DNA of 64,000 nt. It comes from Rhodobiaceae bacterium UBA7804 (GTDB lineage Bacteria; Pseudomonadota; Alphaproteobacteria; Parvibaculales; Parvibaculaceae). Below are positions 7,373 to 16,739 of the stretch, piece by piece. Position numbers and translations under genes: made by a program. The stretch covers positions 14,698 through 78,697 of the forward strand of contig DLCG01000019.1 of assembly GCA_002480495.1 (NCBI GenBank). Direction: 5' to 3'. Numbering within the stretch: position 1 is the first letter of the stretch; the number at the start of each line of letters is the position of its first letter. The notes under the pieces are model-generated. The model searched no databases, was not told the DNA's origin, and was given only the letters and a program-made list of their open reading frames with translations.

Positions 7373-8332
7373 ATGAACTGGGACGATTTGCGCTTTTTTC
7401 TGGCCGTGGCCGGGGCGGGTAGCCTTTCGGGCGCCGGCCAGCAGCTTGGCGTCAATACGACGACCGTTTTGCGCCGCGTGGCCTCCCTGGAGGACGATCT
7501 GGGCGCCCGTCTCTTCGAGCGCGAGCGCACCGGCTACCGTCTCACCGCCGCCGGGGAAAAACTGGTCGAGGCGCTGGAGCCCGTCGACCGGCGGCTTTCC
7601 GCGCTTCCCCGCGATTTCGCGGCTGCCGGAGAGGGGGCGGAAGGCTCTGTCCGGCTTGCCGCGGGCGAGACCATTGCCTCCTTCCTGCTTGCCGCCGAGT
7701 TCCCCTCCTTTCGGGCCGAGCATCCCGGTCTGGAGCTGGAAATCCTTACGGATCCGAGACTTGCGGCCATCGGACAGGCCCCGCGGATCGGCAATCCGCT
7801 GAAGGATGTCGACATCGCGCTGCGTCTCGCTCGTCCCACGCAGGGCGACATGCTGATGCGCAAGCTGGGTGACCTTGCTTACGGGCTCTACGCATCGCCT
7901 GCCTATCTCGAAGAGCGCGGGCGGCCGCTCCAGATGCAGGATATCGCGGGACACGACCTTATCGGCTTCCCTCGCGGGGAAACGCCTCTTGGACCCGTCT
8001 GGTGGTTCTCGCGTGCGGAAAAATCGGCGCGAATCGCGTTCCGGTCATCCAGCGTTTCCGCTCGCGCGGAAGCGGCGCGGCGCGGTCTCGGTCTCGCGGC
8101 GCTTCCCTGCATGGTCGGCGATCTTCAGGAGGGGCTCGAACGCGTCTTCGGACCTGATACGTTGGGCTCGCTCGAAATGTGGCTGATGACGCGCAACGAT
8201 CTTGCCCAGCTTGCACATGTCCGCGCCGTTATGGAATTCGTTGTGGACGCGGTTAAGCGCCATCGATCCCGTATCGAGGGGCGCGACCACGAGGTTCGCG
8301 ACCTTATGCCCCCGTTGCGTCCAAACCATTGA
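7373..8332 (+). CDS. LysR-family transcriptional regulator
   Basis: This 319-residue protein has an N-terminal winged helix (residues 1-60: WDDLRFFLAVAGAGSLSGAGQQLGVNTTTVLRRVASLEDDLGARLFER). A LysR substrate-binding domain follows from about residue 85 to 290. The early part matches the AmpR/GcvA-like LTTRs with a WDDLRFFL start. The ATG at 7373 has GGAGGCAGGA upstream and begins exactly at the conserved MNWDDLRFF. The target is unknown. It lies downstream of the antiporter in the same direction and upstream of a 518-bp non-coding region leading to mreB. No divergent partner gene is present, so a local regulon cannot be inferred. Confidence 0.9.
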   Translation: MNWDDLRFFLAVAGAGSLSGAGQQLGVNTTTVLRRVASLEDDLGARLFERERTGYRLTAAGEKLVEALEPVDRRLSALPRDFAAAGEGAEGSVRLAAGETIASFLLAAEFPSFRAEHPGLELEILTDPRLAAIGQAPRIGNPLKDVDIALRLARPTQGDMLMRKLGDLAYGLYASPAYLEERGRPLQMQDIAGHDLIGFPRGETPLGPVWWFSRAEKSARIAFRSSSVSARAEAARRGLGLAALPCMVGDLQEGLERVFGPDTLGSLEMWLMTRNDLAQLAHVRAVMEFVVDAVKRHRSRIEGRDHEVRDLMPPLRPNH

Positions 8333-8850
8333 AAACCCGTCGAAATTCAGATCAGGCCATTGCCATTGCGCGAGGTTTCAGCGTAAAAATCTTGTGCTGA
8401 TGCGGGTTTGGACAGCCTTAACGCGCCCTTAGTTTCCTGGCGGCTATGGTTAGTGCCGCGTTAGCCGCGGAAGTGCCTCGGCGGGCTTCCGGGGTGTGTC
8501 CGCGACATTCTGTTTCGTGATCTGCAGACAGGACAGGCGATGTTTTTTGCGGTCCAGGCGAGGACGACGCTTTCGTACGAAACGGGCACAGGATCTGCCT
8601 CAGTTTCGTCGCAGACCGTTCGTATGCTGAGAATCAGCGAGGGTTATCACGCAGCCGCGAGAGGGGATTGACCGGTTGCAGTGCCGCCGGGAAACGATGA
8701 GGGGCCAGACGATTTCCCGCCTTTCATGTGCGCCGGCGGCGATTTTTCCGACGCGCCTTAACAAAAAAGCCACCTCGCGTGGCGCATTCTCAACTGCTGC
8801 CGAAACGCTCGTCGTTTCCGGTGGCGCTCTACCGAAGGAATAAGACAAGC
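8333..8850. other. 518-bp leader/promoter region of the mre operon
   Basis: No gene was recognised. The region contains a small perfect hairpin, GCTGA-GAA-TCAGC (8627-8639), and AT-richer patches near 8395-8450 and 8755-8770. In-frame codons upstream of mreB are Arg-rich and lack family similarity, so they are treated as untranslated leader. Promoters of the rod operon probably lie here, but no clear -35/-10 pair could be fixed. Confidence 0.5.
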
Positions 8851-9891
8851 ATGCTTTCCGGTCTGCTCGGCATGTTCTCGGCCGATATGGCAATCGATCT
8901 CGGCACCGCGAACACCCTGGTCTATGTGAAAGGACGGGGGATCGTTCTGAACGAGCCGTCGGTCGTCGCCATCATTGAAAAGGGTGGCAAGAAGCAGGTC
9001 CTCGCGGTGGGCGAGGAAGCGAAGATGATGCTCGGCCGTACACCCGGAAACATTCAGGCGATCCGCCCGATGCGCGATGGCGTCATTGCCGATTTCGAAA
9101 TTGCGGAAGAGATGATCAAGCACTTCATCCGCAAGGTGCATAACCGCCGCTCATTCGCCAATCCGCAGATCATCGTTTGCGTCCCGTCGGGCTCGACGGC
9201 GGTCGAGCGCCGCGCCATTCAGGAGTCGGCGCTTTCGGCCGGTGCGCGCCGCGTCTATCTCATCGAGGAGCCGATGGCAGCCGCAATCGGCGCCGGGCTT
9301 CCGGTGACGGAGCCGACGGGTTCCATGGTCGTCGATATCGGCGGCGGCACGACGGAAGTCGCCGTGCTCTCTCTCGGCGGTATCGTCTATGCGCGTTCCG
9401 TGCGCGTCGGCGGCGACAAGATGGACGAGGCGATCATCGCCTATATCCGGCGTCATCATAATCTGCTTGTCGGCGAAGCGAGCGCGGAACGGATCAAGAA
9501 GGAAGTCGGCTCGGCCGCGATTCCCGCCGATGGCGATGGCATGACCATCGAGATCAAGGGCCGCGACCTGATGAACGGTGTGCCGAAGGAAATCGCAATC
9601 GGCCAGAAGCAGATCGCCGAAAGCCTTGCGGAACCTGTCGGCGCCATCGTGGAGGCGGTCAAAGTCGCGCTCGAAGCCACCCCGCCGGAGCTCGCGGCAG
9701 ACATCGTCGACAAGGGCATTGTGCTCACGGGCGGCGGCGCGCTTCTCACCAATCTCGATCAGGTGTTGCGCGACGAAACGGGACTTCCGGTCAGCATCGC
9801 GGACGATGCGCTTTCCTGCGTTGCACTCGGCACGGGCAAGGCGCTCGAACATATCAGGACGATGAAGCACGTCCTGTCCTCTGTGTACTAG
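8851..9891 (+). CDS. mreB: Rod shape-determining protein MreB (actin-like)
   Basis: This 346-residue bacterial actin assembles membrane-associated filaments that guide lateral peptidoglycan synthesis. Family signatures are ADMAIDLGTANTLVYVKGRGIVLNEPSVVA (phosphate-1 loop), VVDIGGGTTEVAVLSLGG (phosphate-2) and GIVLTGGGALLTNLDQVL (adenosine site). An N-terminal amphipathic segment (MLSGLLGMF) probably binds the membrane. The ATG at 8851 follows AAGGAATAAGACAAGC. An upstream in-frame ATG would add an Arg-rich tail foreign to the family. It is the first gene of the mreB-mreC-mreD-mrdA-mrdB cluster. Confidence 0.98.
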   Translation: MLSGLLGMFSADMAIDLGTANTLVYVKGRGIVLNEPSVVAIIEKGGKKQVLAVGEEAKMMLGRTPGNIQAIRPMRDGVIADFEIAEEMIKHFIRKVHNRRSFANPQIIVCVPSGSTAVERRAIQESALSAGARRVYLIEEPMAAAIGAGLPVTEPTGSMVVDIGGGTTEVAVLSLGGIVYARSVRVGGDKMDEAIIAYIRRHHNLLVGEASAERIKKEVGSAAIPADGDGMTIEIKGRDLMNGVPKEIAIGQKQIAESLAEPVGAIVEAVKVALEATPPELAADIVDKGIVLTGGGALLTNLDQVLRDETGLPVSIADDALSCVALGTGKALEHIRTMKHVLSSVY

Positions 9892-9964
9892 GCGAAACGG
9901 AAACGGCTCCTCCATGGAGCATTCGGCAGGGGCGGGCGGGCCGCAGTAGAGAGCAGTAGTCGTC

Positions 9965-10906
9965 ATGGACCCGAATCGTTCAGCGCTGCCGTTTCGCGAG
10001 TTCTCTCACCGGATTTCGCTTGTCTTCATGCTGACGCTTGCCGCTGCGCTGCTTTTGCTCGGCAGGGCGGAGACCTATGTCTTCGACCGCGCGCGTCAGG
10101 TGGTGACCGATCTTGCGGCGCCGCTTCTCGAAGTTGCCTCCCGTCCGGTGGCGGCAACGCGCCGCATCATCGAGCGCACAGACGAATATGCCTATGTCTT
10201 CGATGAGAACGAGCGGTTGCGCGCGGAAAACGCGCGGCTGCTCGCGTGGAAGGAAGAGGCGCTGAAACTTCAGGCGAAGGTCGCGCGCTACGAAGCCTTG
10301 CTCAATGTGCAGGTCGACCCATCGATCGATTATGCGAGCGGTCGCGTCGTGAGCGATTCCGGCGGTCCTTTTGTCGACACGGTGCTCGTCAATGTGGGCG
10401 CCGAACAAGGCGCAAGGAGCGGCCAGGCCGTGATCGACACGGATGGGCTTGTCGGCCGCATCGTTTCCACCGGCCCCAAGGCGAGCCGCGTTCTCCTGCT
10501 GACGGACCTGAACAGCCGTATTCCCGTCGTTATCGAGCCCGCACATTACAAGGCTGTGCTGGCGGGCGACAATACGGACTGGCCGAAGCTTGAATATCTC
10601 GCATCGCAAAGCGCGATCTCGCCTGGCGACCGTGTGGTGACATCCGGCGATGGCGGTCTCATTCCACCGGGCCTTCCCGTCGGTCTCGTCATCCAGACGA
10701 GTTCGGGAGATCTGCGTGTGCAGACCTTCTCGGACCGGGGACGTCTGGATTTCGTCCGTGTGCTGCAATATGAGTTCCCCTCCAAGGTGAAACGACAGGA
10801 TCCGCCGGAGGTTCTGCAAGGAGGGCCGGAGGAAAGCGAGGAAACGGGTGCGGAAGTGCCCGCGGCGCCTGCAGCGTCCGCCAGCCAGGCGGCGGCGAGA
10901 GAGTAG
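9965..10906 (+). CDS. mreC: Rod shape-determining protein MreC
   Basis: This 313-residue periplasmic scaffold of the elongasome activates PBP2-RodA. A short cytoplasmic tail leads into one membrane helix (about residues 18-36, ISLVFMLTLAAALLLLG). A coiled coil follows (about 75-112, DENERLRAENARLLAWKEEALKLQAKVARYEALL), and then the two-lobed beta domain with DTVLVNVGAEQGARSGQAVID and GLVGRIVSTGPKASRVLLLTD. The Ala/Glu/Pro-rich tail after residue 275 looks disordered. It sits 73 bp after mreB and 5 bp before mreD. Confidence 0.97.
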   Translation: MDPNRSALPFREFSHRISLVFMLTLAAALLLLGRAETYVFDRARQVVTDLAAPLLEVASRPVAATRRIIERTDEYAYVFDENERLRAENARLLAWKEEALKLQAKVARYEALLNVQVDPSIDYASGRVVSDSGGPFVDTVLVNVGAEQGARSGQAVIDTDGLVGRIVSTGPKASRVLLLTDLNSRIPVVIEPAHYKAVLAGDNTDWPKLEYLASQSAISPGDRVVTSGDGGLIPPGLPVGLVIQTSSGDLRVQTFSDRGRLDFVRVLQYEFPSKVKRQDPPEVLQGGPEESEETGAEVPAAPAASASQAAARE

Positions 10907-10911
10907 CGCGC

Positions 10912-11445
10912 ATGGCGAAACTCGAACCCTATACGCCGACACCCGCCGCCCGCGCTGGCCGCATCGTCATGACGGTAATGCCTTTCGTGATGGGCATGGC
11001 TTGCGTGCTGCTCGCCTTCGTGCCGCTGGGGCGGATCGTCGGTTCGCCGCTCACGCCGGCCTTTCCGCTGATGGCGATCTATTACTGGGCCATCGTCAAA
11101 CCGGAGATGTTTCCGCCCGTTGCCGTTCTTGCCGTGGGCCTGATGTTCGATCTCGTCTCCGGCGGAGCGATCGGGCTCTGGGCATTCGTCTATGTCGTCA
11201 CCTATGCGGTCGTCATCTCGCAGCGCATGCTCCTCGTAAATACGCCATTCTCGGCCTTCTGGTTCGGTTTTCTGGCGACTGCCGCCTTTGCCGGATTTCT
11301 GGGCTGGGTGATCGTTTCGATCATTCACGGCATCTTCGTGCCGCCGGGATCCGTCATCCGCCATATGGCGGTCACCGTGGCGGTCTTCCCTGTCTTTGCT
11401 ATGCTGTTCGGGCGCATACAGACGCGCGTTCTGCAGGGAAGCTAG
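10912..11445 (+). CDS. mreD: Rod shape-determining protein MreD
   Basis: This 177-residue, five- to six-helix inner-membrane protein of the elongasome contains the family region AFPLMAIYYWAIVKPEMFPPVAVLAVGLMFDLVSGGAIGLWAFVYVVTY, including the acidic membrane residue in MFDLVSGG. It follows mreC by 5 bp and precedes mrdA by 18 bp, so it is certainly part of one operon. The sequence is poorly conserved in this family, so the assignment rests on hydropathy, the central motif and gene order together. Confidence 0.93.
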   Translation: MAKLEPYTPTPAARAGRIVMTVMPFVMGMACVLLAFVPLGRIVGSPLTPAFPLMAIYYWAIVKPEMFPPVAVLAVGLMFDLVSGGAIGLWAFVYVVTYAVVISQRMLLVNTPFSAFWFGFLATAAFAGFLGWVIVSIIHGIFVPPGSVIRHMAVTVAVFPVFAMLFGRIQTRVLQGS

Positions 11446-11463
11446 AGCGATGGGGCCGGGCAC

Positions 11464-13353
11464 ATGCAGATAAGCGGACGCGACAGCAACAGGTACCAGA
11501 CGTTCACGAGGCGGGCGGCGCTGCTTGCCGGGGCGCAGGGCGTTGCCTTCGTCGTGCTTGCCGGCCGCATGTATTATCTCCAGGTTCTCAAGACCGATCA
11601 GTACCGGATGCTCGCCGAGGAAAACCGCGTCAGCATGCGGCTTCTCGCGCCGTTGCGTGGAAATATCGTCGATCGTTTCGGCCGCATCCTCGCGTCCAAC
11701 AGGCAGAATTATCGCGCGATGCTGATTTCCGAGCAGACACCGGATGTTGAGGCAACACTCACGCGCTTCTCCAATATCGTCGAGATCGACGAATACACGC
11801 GCAAAAGGATTCTGCGCGATATCTCGCGTTCGCCGCGCTTCATGCCGGTGACGGTCGCGGAGGACCTTTCGTGGGATGAATTCGCGCAGGTGAACATCAA
11901 CGAACCCGATCTCCCGGGGATCGTTCCCGATGTCGGCGAGACCCGCGACTATCCTTATGGCGAGGAGCTTGCCCATATACTGGGGTATGTTGCCGCCGTT
12001 TCCGAAAAGGACCTTGCTTCGGCGGAAGGCGATCAGCCTGTCCTGAAACTGCCGGGCTTCCGGATCGGCAAGGAAGGCATCGAAAAAACCTACGACAAGG
12101 AATTGCGCGGCGTGCCCGGCTCCAGCCATGTCGAGGTGAATGCCTATGGCCGCGTGATCCGCGAATTGTCCAAGGATCCCGGAACACCGGGCAGCGAAGT
12201 CGTGCTGACGCTCGACATGGACATCCAGCGCTTTGCATGGGACCGGCTGAAAGGCGAGTCCGCCAGCGCGGTCGTTCTCGACATACATTCGGGCGACGTC
12301 ATCTCGTTTGTCTCGGCGCCGGCCTACGACCCCAATCAATTCAATATGGGCTATGGCACGGCCGAGTATAAGGCGCTGCTCGAAAGCCCTTATCTGCCGC
12401 TGATGAACAAGGGCCTCGCCGGCATGTATCCGCCAGGCTCCACATTCAAGATGGTCGTGGGCATGGCGGCGGTTGAAGCGGGGATCGATCCGGCGAACCG
12501 TGTCTTCTGCCCCGGCCACTATTCGCTCGGCAGCCACGATTTCCATTGCTGGAAGAAGGGCGGGCATGGCGCCGTCAATCTGCACGATGCGATCAAGCAT
12601 TCCTGCGACGTTTATTTCTACGACACGGCGAAGCGGATCGGCATCGAAGCCATTGCCGACATGGCCAGGCGTTTCGGGCTCGGCGAGACCTATGGTTTCG
12701 AGGTTCCGGGCGAGAAGGCGGGGCTTGTGCCGACACCTGGATGGAAAAGGGCGGTCAAGGGCGAGGTCTGGCATCAGGGCGAAACCGTGATCGCCGGTAT
12801 CGGCCAGGGCTATCTCCTGGCGACGCCACTGCAACTTGCGGTGATGACGGCGCGGATCGCCAATGGCGGTTATGCGATAGAGCCGCGGATCACGCGCGCG
12901 GTCGGCGGTTCGCTCGTTCCCGTTAAGGAGCCGAAATTCATTGGCGTCAGCGAAGATGCCCTCCGGGCGGTCATGGCAGGCATGAATGGCGTGTCGAACG
13001 AGATCGGCGGCACGGCCTATCGTTCGCGCATCGCAGAGCCCGGTATGGAGCTCGCGGGCAAGACCGGTACGGCACAGGTGCGCCGGATCAGCCGCGCGGA
13101 GCGCCTCAGCGGAGTGTTGAAAAACGAGGATCTCGAGTGGCGGCAGCGCGACCATGCGCTGTTCGTCTGCTTCGCGCCCTACGATGCGCCCCGCTATGCG
13201 ATGTCGGTAGTGATCGAGCATGGCGGCTCGGGATCGGGCGCGGCTGCGCCCGTCGCTCGCGACATCATGCATGAGGTTCTCAAGCGCAATCCGGTCCGGC
13301 CGCAGGCCGGCAATCCGCCCCGGGGCGCCGGCAGACCGGCAAGGACAGGCTGA
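11464..13353 (+). CDS. mrdA: Penicillin-binding protein 2 (elongasome transpeptidase)
   Basis: This 629-residue class B PBP crosslinks peptidoglycan during cell elongation with RodA. It has an N-terminal membrane anchor (about residues 18-40), then the dimerisation domain with LLAPLRGNIVDRFGRILASN. The transpeptidase domain has the active-site motif PPGSTFK (Ser326, Lys329), SCD in KHSCDVYFYD as the SxN-type motif, and KTGT (Lys533) before AQV. The zinc-type residues seen in E. coli PBP2 (DCxHxC-like; here FCPGHYSLGSHDFHCW) are also present. The stop overlaps the rodA start by one base (TGATG), which implies translational coupling. Confidence 0.97.
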   Translation: MQISGRDSNRYQTFTRRAALLAGAQGVAFVVLAGRMYYLQVLKTDQYRMLAEENRVSMRLLAPLRGNIVDRFGRILASNRQNYRAMLISEQTPDVEATLTRFSNIVEIDEYTRKRILRDISRSPRFMPVTVAEDLSWDEFAQVNINEPDLPGIVPDVGETRDYPYGEELAHILGYVAAVSEKDLASAEGDQPVLKLPGFRIGKEGIEKTYDKELRGVPGSSHVEVNAYGRVIRELSKDPGTPGSEVVLTLDMDIQRFAWDRLKGESASAVVLDIHSGDVISFVSAPAYDPNQFNMGYGTAEYKALLESPYLPLMNKGLAGMYPPGSTFKMVVGMAAVEAGIDPANRVFCPGHYSLGSHDFHCWKKGGHGAVNLHDAIKHSCDVYFYDTAKRIGIEAIADMARRFGLGETYGFEVPGEKAGLVPTPGWKRAVKGEVWHQGETVIAGIGQGYLLATPLQLAVMTARIANGGYAIEPRITRAVGGSLVPVKEPKFIGVSEDALRAVMAGMNGVSNEIGGTAYRSRIAEPGMELAGKTGTAQVRRISRAERLSGVLKNEDLEWRQRDHALFVCFAPYDAPRYAMSVVIEHGGSGSGAAAPVARDIMHEVLKRNPVRPQAGNPPRGAGRPARTG

Positions 13354-14501
13354 TGCTCGATCTCAGACGCTTTACCGGACATGAAATGCGCCTTGGCGAA
13401 AAGCTCGCCGAGTTCAACTGGGGCTTTCTGCTTCTGCTAACACTGATCGCCTCCATGGGTTTCGCCATGCTCTATTCGGTGGCGGAAGGAAGCTTCTCTC
13501 CCTGGGCGTTGCGGCAGGCGGCGCGCTTCGCGGCGGGCGTCGCGATCATGATATCCGTCGCCATTATCGACCTGCGGCTCTGGATGAGGCTCGCCTATCC
13601 GCTTTACGGCTTTGCCCTTGTTTTGCTGATCGCCGTGGAGATCATCGGTTTTGTCGGCATGGGCGCGCAGCGCTGGCTCAATCTCGGTTTCGTGTCGGTT
13701 CAGCCTTCCGAAATCATGAAGGTGACGCTGATTCTCGCGCTTGCCCGATATTTTCACGGATTGACCCTCGAAGAAGTTTCGCGCCTGCGCAATCTGGTCA
13801 TCCCGCTGGCCCTTGTCGGGGCGCCCGTGGGGCTCGTCGTCGTGCAGCCCGACCTTGGCACCGCAATCCTGCTCACGGCAACGGCGGCCGTTCTCTTCTT
13901 CTCGGCAGGTCTGCGCTGGCGTTATTTCATCCTGGCGGGTGCTGCCGTATTGGCAGCCATTCCGGTCGTCTGGAGCCGCCTGCATGACTATCAGCGTAAC
14001 CGCGTTCTCACTTTCCTCGATCCGGAGCGGGATCCGCTGGGCGCCGGCTATCACATTCTTCAATCGAAGATCGCGCTCGGTTCCGGCGGAATCTTCGGCA
14101 AGGGCTTCATGGAGGGAACGCAGAGCCAGCTCAACTTCCTGCCCGAGAAGCACACCGACTTCATTTACACCATGCTTGGCGAAGAGCTCGGGCTTGTCGG
14201 CGGACTGGTTCTGCTCACGCTCTATTTCGTGGTGCTGATGTTCTCGCTCAATGTGGCGCTTCAGTGCCGCAACCAGTTCGGACGGCTGTTGGCCATCGGC
14301 GTTTCCATGACCTTCTTCTTCTACGTCTTCATCAACGCTTCCATGGTCATGGGACTTCTGCCGGTGGTGGGCGTGCCCATGCCGCTCGTTTCTTACGGCG
14401 GCACTTCCATGCTCTCGCTCATGTTCGCTTTCGGGCTCCTGATGAGCGTTCATATCCACCGGAATCTCGAGATTTCGCGGGGGCCAAGCGCTTTCTGGTA
14501 G
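13353..14501 (+). CDS. mrdB: Peptidoglycan glycosyltransferase RodA
   Basis: This 382-residue SEDS-family polymerase extends glycan strands from lipid II in the inner membrane. About ten helices are visible. SEDS hallmarks include GAQRWLNLGFVSVQPSEIMKVTLILALARYF, VVQPDLGTAILL, FLDPERDPLGAGYH, QSQLNFLPEKHTDFIYTMLGEELGLVGG and GVPMPLVSYGGTSMLS. The catalytic Asp equivalent of SEDS proteins lies in the EKHTDFIYT loop. It is the last gene of the rod operon, and a 143-bp gap leads to tRNA-Lys. Confidence 0.97.
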   Translation: MLDLRRFTGHEMRLGEKLAEFNWGFLLLLTLIASMGFAMLYSVAEGSFSPWALRQAARFAAGVAIMISVAIIDLRLWMRLAYPLYGFALVLLIAVEIIGFVGMGAQRWLNLGFVSVQPSEIMKVTLILALARYFHGLTLEEVSRLRNLVIPLALVGAPVGLVVVQPDLGTAILLTATAAVLFFSAGLRWRYFILAGAAVLAAIPVVWSRLHDYQRNRVLTFLDPERDPLGAGYHILQSKIALGSGGIFGKGFMEGTQSQLNFLPEKHTDFIYTMLGEELGLVGGLVLLTLYFVVLMFSLNVALQCRNQFGRLLAIGVSMTFFFYVFINASMVMGLLPVVGVPMPLVSYGGTSMLSLMFAFGLLMSVHIHRNLEISRGPSAFW

Positions 14502-14644
14502 GGGCGGGCGGCACGATGCAGGGCATTGGCCAAAAGAGGGCCAGGGCGGCTGGACAGGCCTCCATTCCTTTGCTATAGGCTCCGCTCCCCCACGAAATCG
14601 GTGGCCGGGATGGTGGTTTCCACCGGCCGTCAAGGCGGCACGGC

Positions 14645-14720
<76 letters not shown>

Positions 14721-14774
14721 AACATTCCTTCTGCTATTCTCCGACGGAACAAATCTCAACGGGGGGATTTCCCG

Positions 14775-15809
14775 GTGAAAGCGCTTTCCTGGATTGCAGC
14801 TCCACTCTGGCCGCTTCAGCTTGTCAGCGGGCAAAAGTCCTTTCGTGCGAATCCGCTGCTTGGCAGTCCCGGGCTCAACCGGCGCGGGCTTCATCTTGCT
14901 CGCGTTCGTCTGGCCGAGAAGATGGCCGAGTCCCGCCGGAAACGCCTTTCAGCGCGAATCGACCCCGCGTTGAAAGCCCGGTACGAGGCCAATGGCTACC
15001 TCGTGATCGAGAACTTCCTGCCGCCGGATGAGTTCGCTGCGCTCAAGCGCGATCTGGAGGAAAATCCGCTCCGCTCATGGGAGCGCCGAGAGGGATCGAC
15101 CGTTACGCGGCGCGGCAGCCTCGATCTACCGGACATAGAGGGGCGCGCCGCGCTCGAAAGGCTGATGACGGGACACAGGATTTCCGATCTCCTGCGCTAT
15201 CTCGCGGGATGTGGAGGAGAGCCGCTCATCCATCTTCAAACGATTCTGGCCGAAGGCGATGCCGCGCGGCCCGATCCCCAGAATACGCTTCACATGGACA
15301 CGTTCCATTCGACGGCGAAATCCTGGCTCTATCTGCAGGATGTAGGAGAGGAGGACGGTCCGCTCCGCTATGTGCCGGGCTCGCATCGTATGACGCCAGC
15401 CCGCCTCGAATGGGAACGCGAACTCAGCATCGGCGCGGCGAGGAACCCCGATCCCGAGATCGCTGCGGGTTCCTTTCGCGTTTCCGATGCGATGCTGGAA
15501 AAGCTCGGCTATGCGGATGCGAAGGCGCTCGCCGTTCCGGCCAATACGCTCGTTGTTGCCAATACGCATGGCTTTCATGCGCGCAAGGCGAGTACAAGGC
15601 CGACCCTTCGCTCAGAAGTCTATGGCAGCCTTCGCCGCAATCCCTTCCTGCCCGTCAGCGGCATGCATTTGCATTCGCTACCGGGGCTCAAGGGGCGGCT
15701 CAGCACACGCCAGGCGCAAATCGATGAACTTCTCGCGCGTTATCTCGGCGTAAAAGGTCCCTGGATTTCCGTGCCGCCGAAGCGGATTGGAGATCCCGCC
15801 TCGATCTGA
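14775..15809 (+). CDS. Phytanoyl-CoA dioxygenase (PhyH) family protein
   Basis: This 344-residue Fe(II)/2-oxoglutarate-dependent oxygenase has a cupin core that begins near residue 66 with KARYEANGYLVIENFLPPDEFAALKRDL. The iron ligands are His173 and Asp175 in LHMDTFHS, and a distal His in THGFHARK near residue 263 with the nearby Arg for 2-oxoglutarate. Phytanoyl-CoA hydroxylases hydroxylate acyl chains or small metabolites, but the substrate here is unknown. The GTG at 14775 follows a G-rich stretch (GGGGGGATTTCCCG) and begins a plausible 60-residue N-terminal extension. An ATG at 14922 is an alternative. It stands alone after the tRNA. Confidence 0.8.
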   Translation: MKALSWIAAPLWPLQLVSGQKSFRANPLLGSPGLNRRGLHLARVRLAEKMAESRRKRLSARIDPALKARYEANGYLVIENFLPPDEFAALKRDLEENPLRSWERREGSTVTRRGSLDLPDIEGRAALERLMTGHRISDLLRYLAGCGGEPLIHLQTILAEGDAARPDPQNTLHMDTFHSTAKSWLYLQDVGEEDGPLRYVPGSHRMTPARLEWERELSIGAARNPDPEIAAGSFRVSDAMLEKLGYADAKALAVPANTLVVANTHGFHARKASTRPTLRSEVYGSLRRNPFLPVSGMHLHSLPGLKGRLSTRQAQIDELLARYLGVKGPWISVPPKRIGDPASI

Positions 15810-15812
15810 GTT

Positions 15813-16652
15813 TCAGTGGCAGTCGGGCTTTTCCGAAGCCAGGGATCGCCAGACCTCGTCCCAGCGCGCATGGTCCATGCCGGCAATGGTGACGAGTTCG
15901 GCGCATGACGTCTCTCCCATGCGTGCGAGAAACCGCCGGTTGATCGCCGCGGGAACCACATCGTCCTTTTGTCCCACATAGTGAATTTGCGGCAGGTCTT
16001 TCAGTCTGGCGGCGCTGTTGGCCGGGTTCAGCGAGCCCGAAAGCGGCGTGACCTTGTGGAAGGTGGTGAAGGCATCCGTGTCGAGTGGGGAGGCGACGCT
16101 CTTTATCCAGGAGACATCGGTTCGCCGCGCGGCCAGCAAGGCAGCGATGGTGCCGCCTCCCGAATATCCGACAAGTGCGAGGCGCGAGGCGCCCGCATTT
16201 TCCTTGAGCTTGTCCAGAGCCTCATTCATTGCCGATACGCTCTCTTCGCCATAGCGCTCCGTCGTCCAGAGATCGCTCCTGCAGTTTCGGGCCGCGTCGC
16301 CGCCCGTGTACTGGCACGGCCGCGCGAGATAGGCGACCGCAGATGCAGGGTCGGCTGCAGCAAGCTTCATGGCAATGGGGTTTACGGGCGTCGGATCGGA
16401 CGAGCGGCGGTCGCGCCGCTCCCATGCGAGGCCATCGCCCTCGATATAGACAGTCAAAAGCCCGATGGAAGCCGCGCCGCGAACGCGGGACAGGAGATCG
16501 AACCGCGCGGTCTGCAGTGTCGCCGTCGCAAAACCATTGGCGCCGGCTATTTCGTTCGCCTTTGCCTCGCGTTCGGCCGGTGCCGGGGCGCCGGCGCAGG
16601 CGGCAAGCAGAAGGAAGGCAGGGGCGGCGAGGAGGAAAGGCGGGAGCTTCAT
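15813..16652 (-). CDS. Alpha/beta hydrolase lipoprotein
   Basis: This 279-residue secreted protein has a signal peptide ending in a lipobox (LLLAAC, Cys19), so it is likely anchored in the inner or outer membrane. The hydrolase motif VGYSGGG gives nucleophile Ser164. DDVVP near residue 231 and GMDHARW near residue 263 offer the Asp and His. SPLDTDAFTTFH resembles serine esterases of the 'alpha/beta hydrolase' lipoprotein group. It lies convergent to the PhyH gene with a 3-bp gap and downstream of rhlE, from which it is separated by a strong terminator. The substrate is unknown. Confidence 0.75.
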   Translation of the reverse strand: MKLPPFLLAAPAFLLLAACAGAPAPAEREAKANEIAGANGFATATLQTARFDLLSRVRGAASIGLLTVYIEGDGLAWERRDRRSSDPTPVNPIAMKLAAADPASAVAYLARPCQYTGGDAARNCRSDLWTTERYGEESVSAMNEALDKLKENAGASRLALVGYSGGGTIAALLAARRTDVSWIKSVASPLDTDAFTTFHKVTPLSGSLNPANSAARLKDLPQIHYVGQKDDVVPAAINRRFLARMGETSCAELVTIAGMDHARWDEVWRSLASEKPDCH

Positions 16653-16659
16653 CGGCGAG

Positions 16660-16697
16660 CCAGAAAAGGGAACGGCTCTGGAGTGAACCAGAGCCGT
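16660..16697 (-). terminator. Rho-independent terminator of rhlE
   Basis: ACGGCTCTGG-loop-CCAGAGCCGT is a perfect 10-bp stem (16672-16697) with a 6-base loop. On the minus strand TTCCCTTTTC follows. It lies 43 bp after the helicase stop and just before the lipoprotein gene. Confidence 0.8.
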
Positions 16698-16739
16698 GCC
16701 CGAAAGTGTAGCCCAATCCGGTCCCTTGGGAACCCTTGC

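Noticed and set aside
10546..13272. A 908-residue open frame on the minus strand over mreC-mreD-mrdA
   Set aside because: It is antisense to genes with complete, well-matched family motifs and is rich in Arg and His, as expected for the reverse complement of a GC-rich gene.
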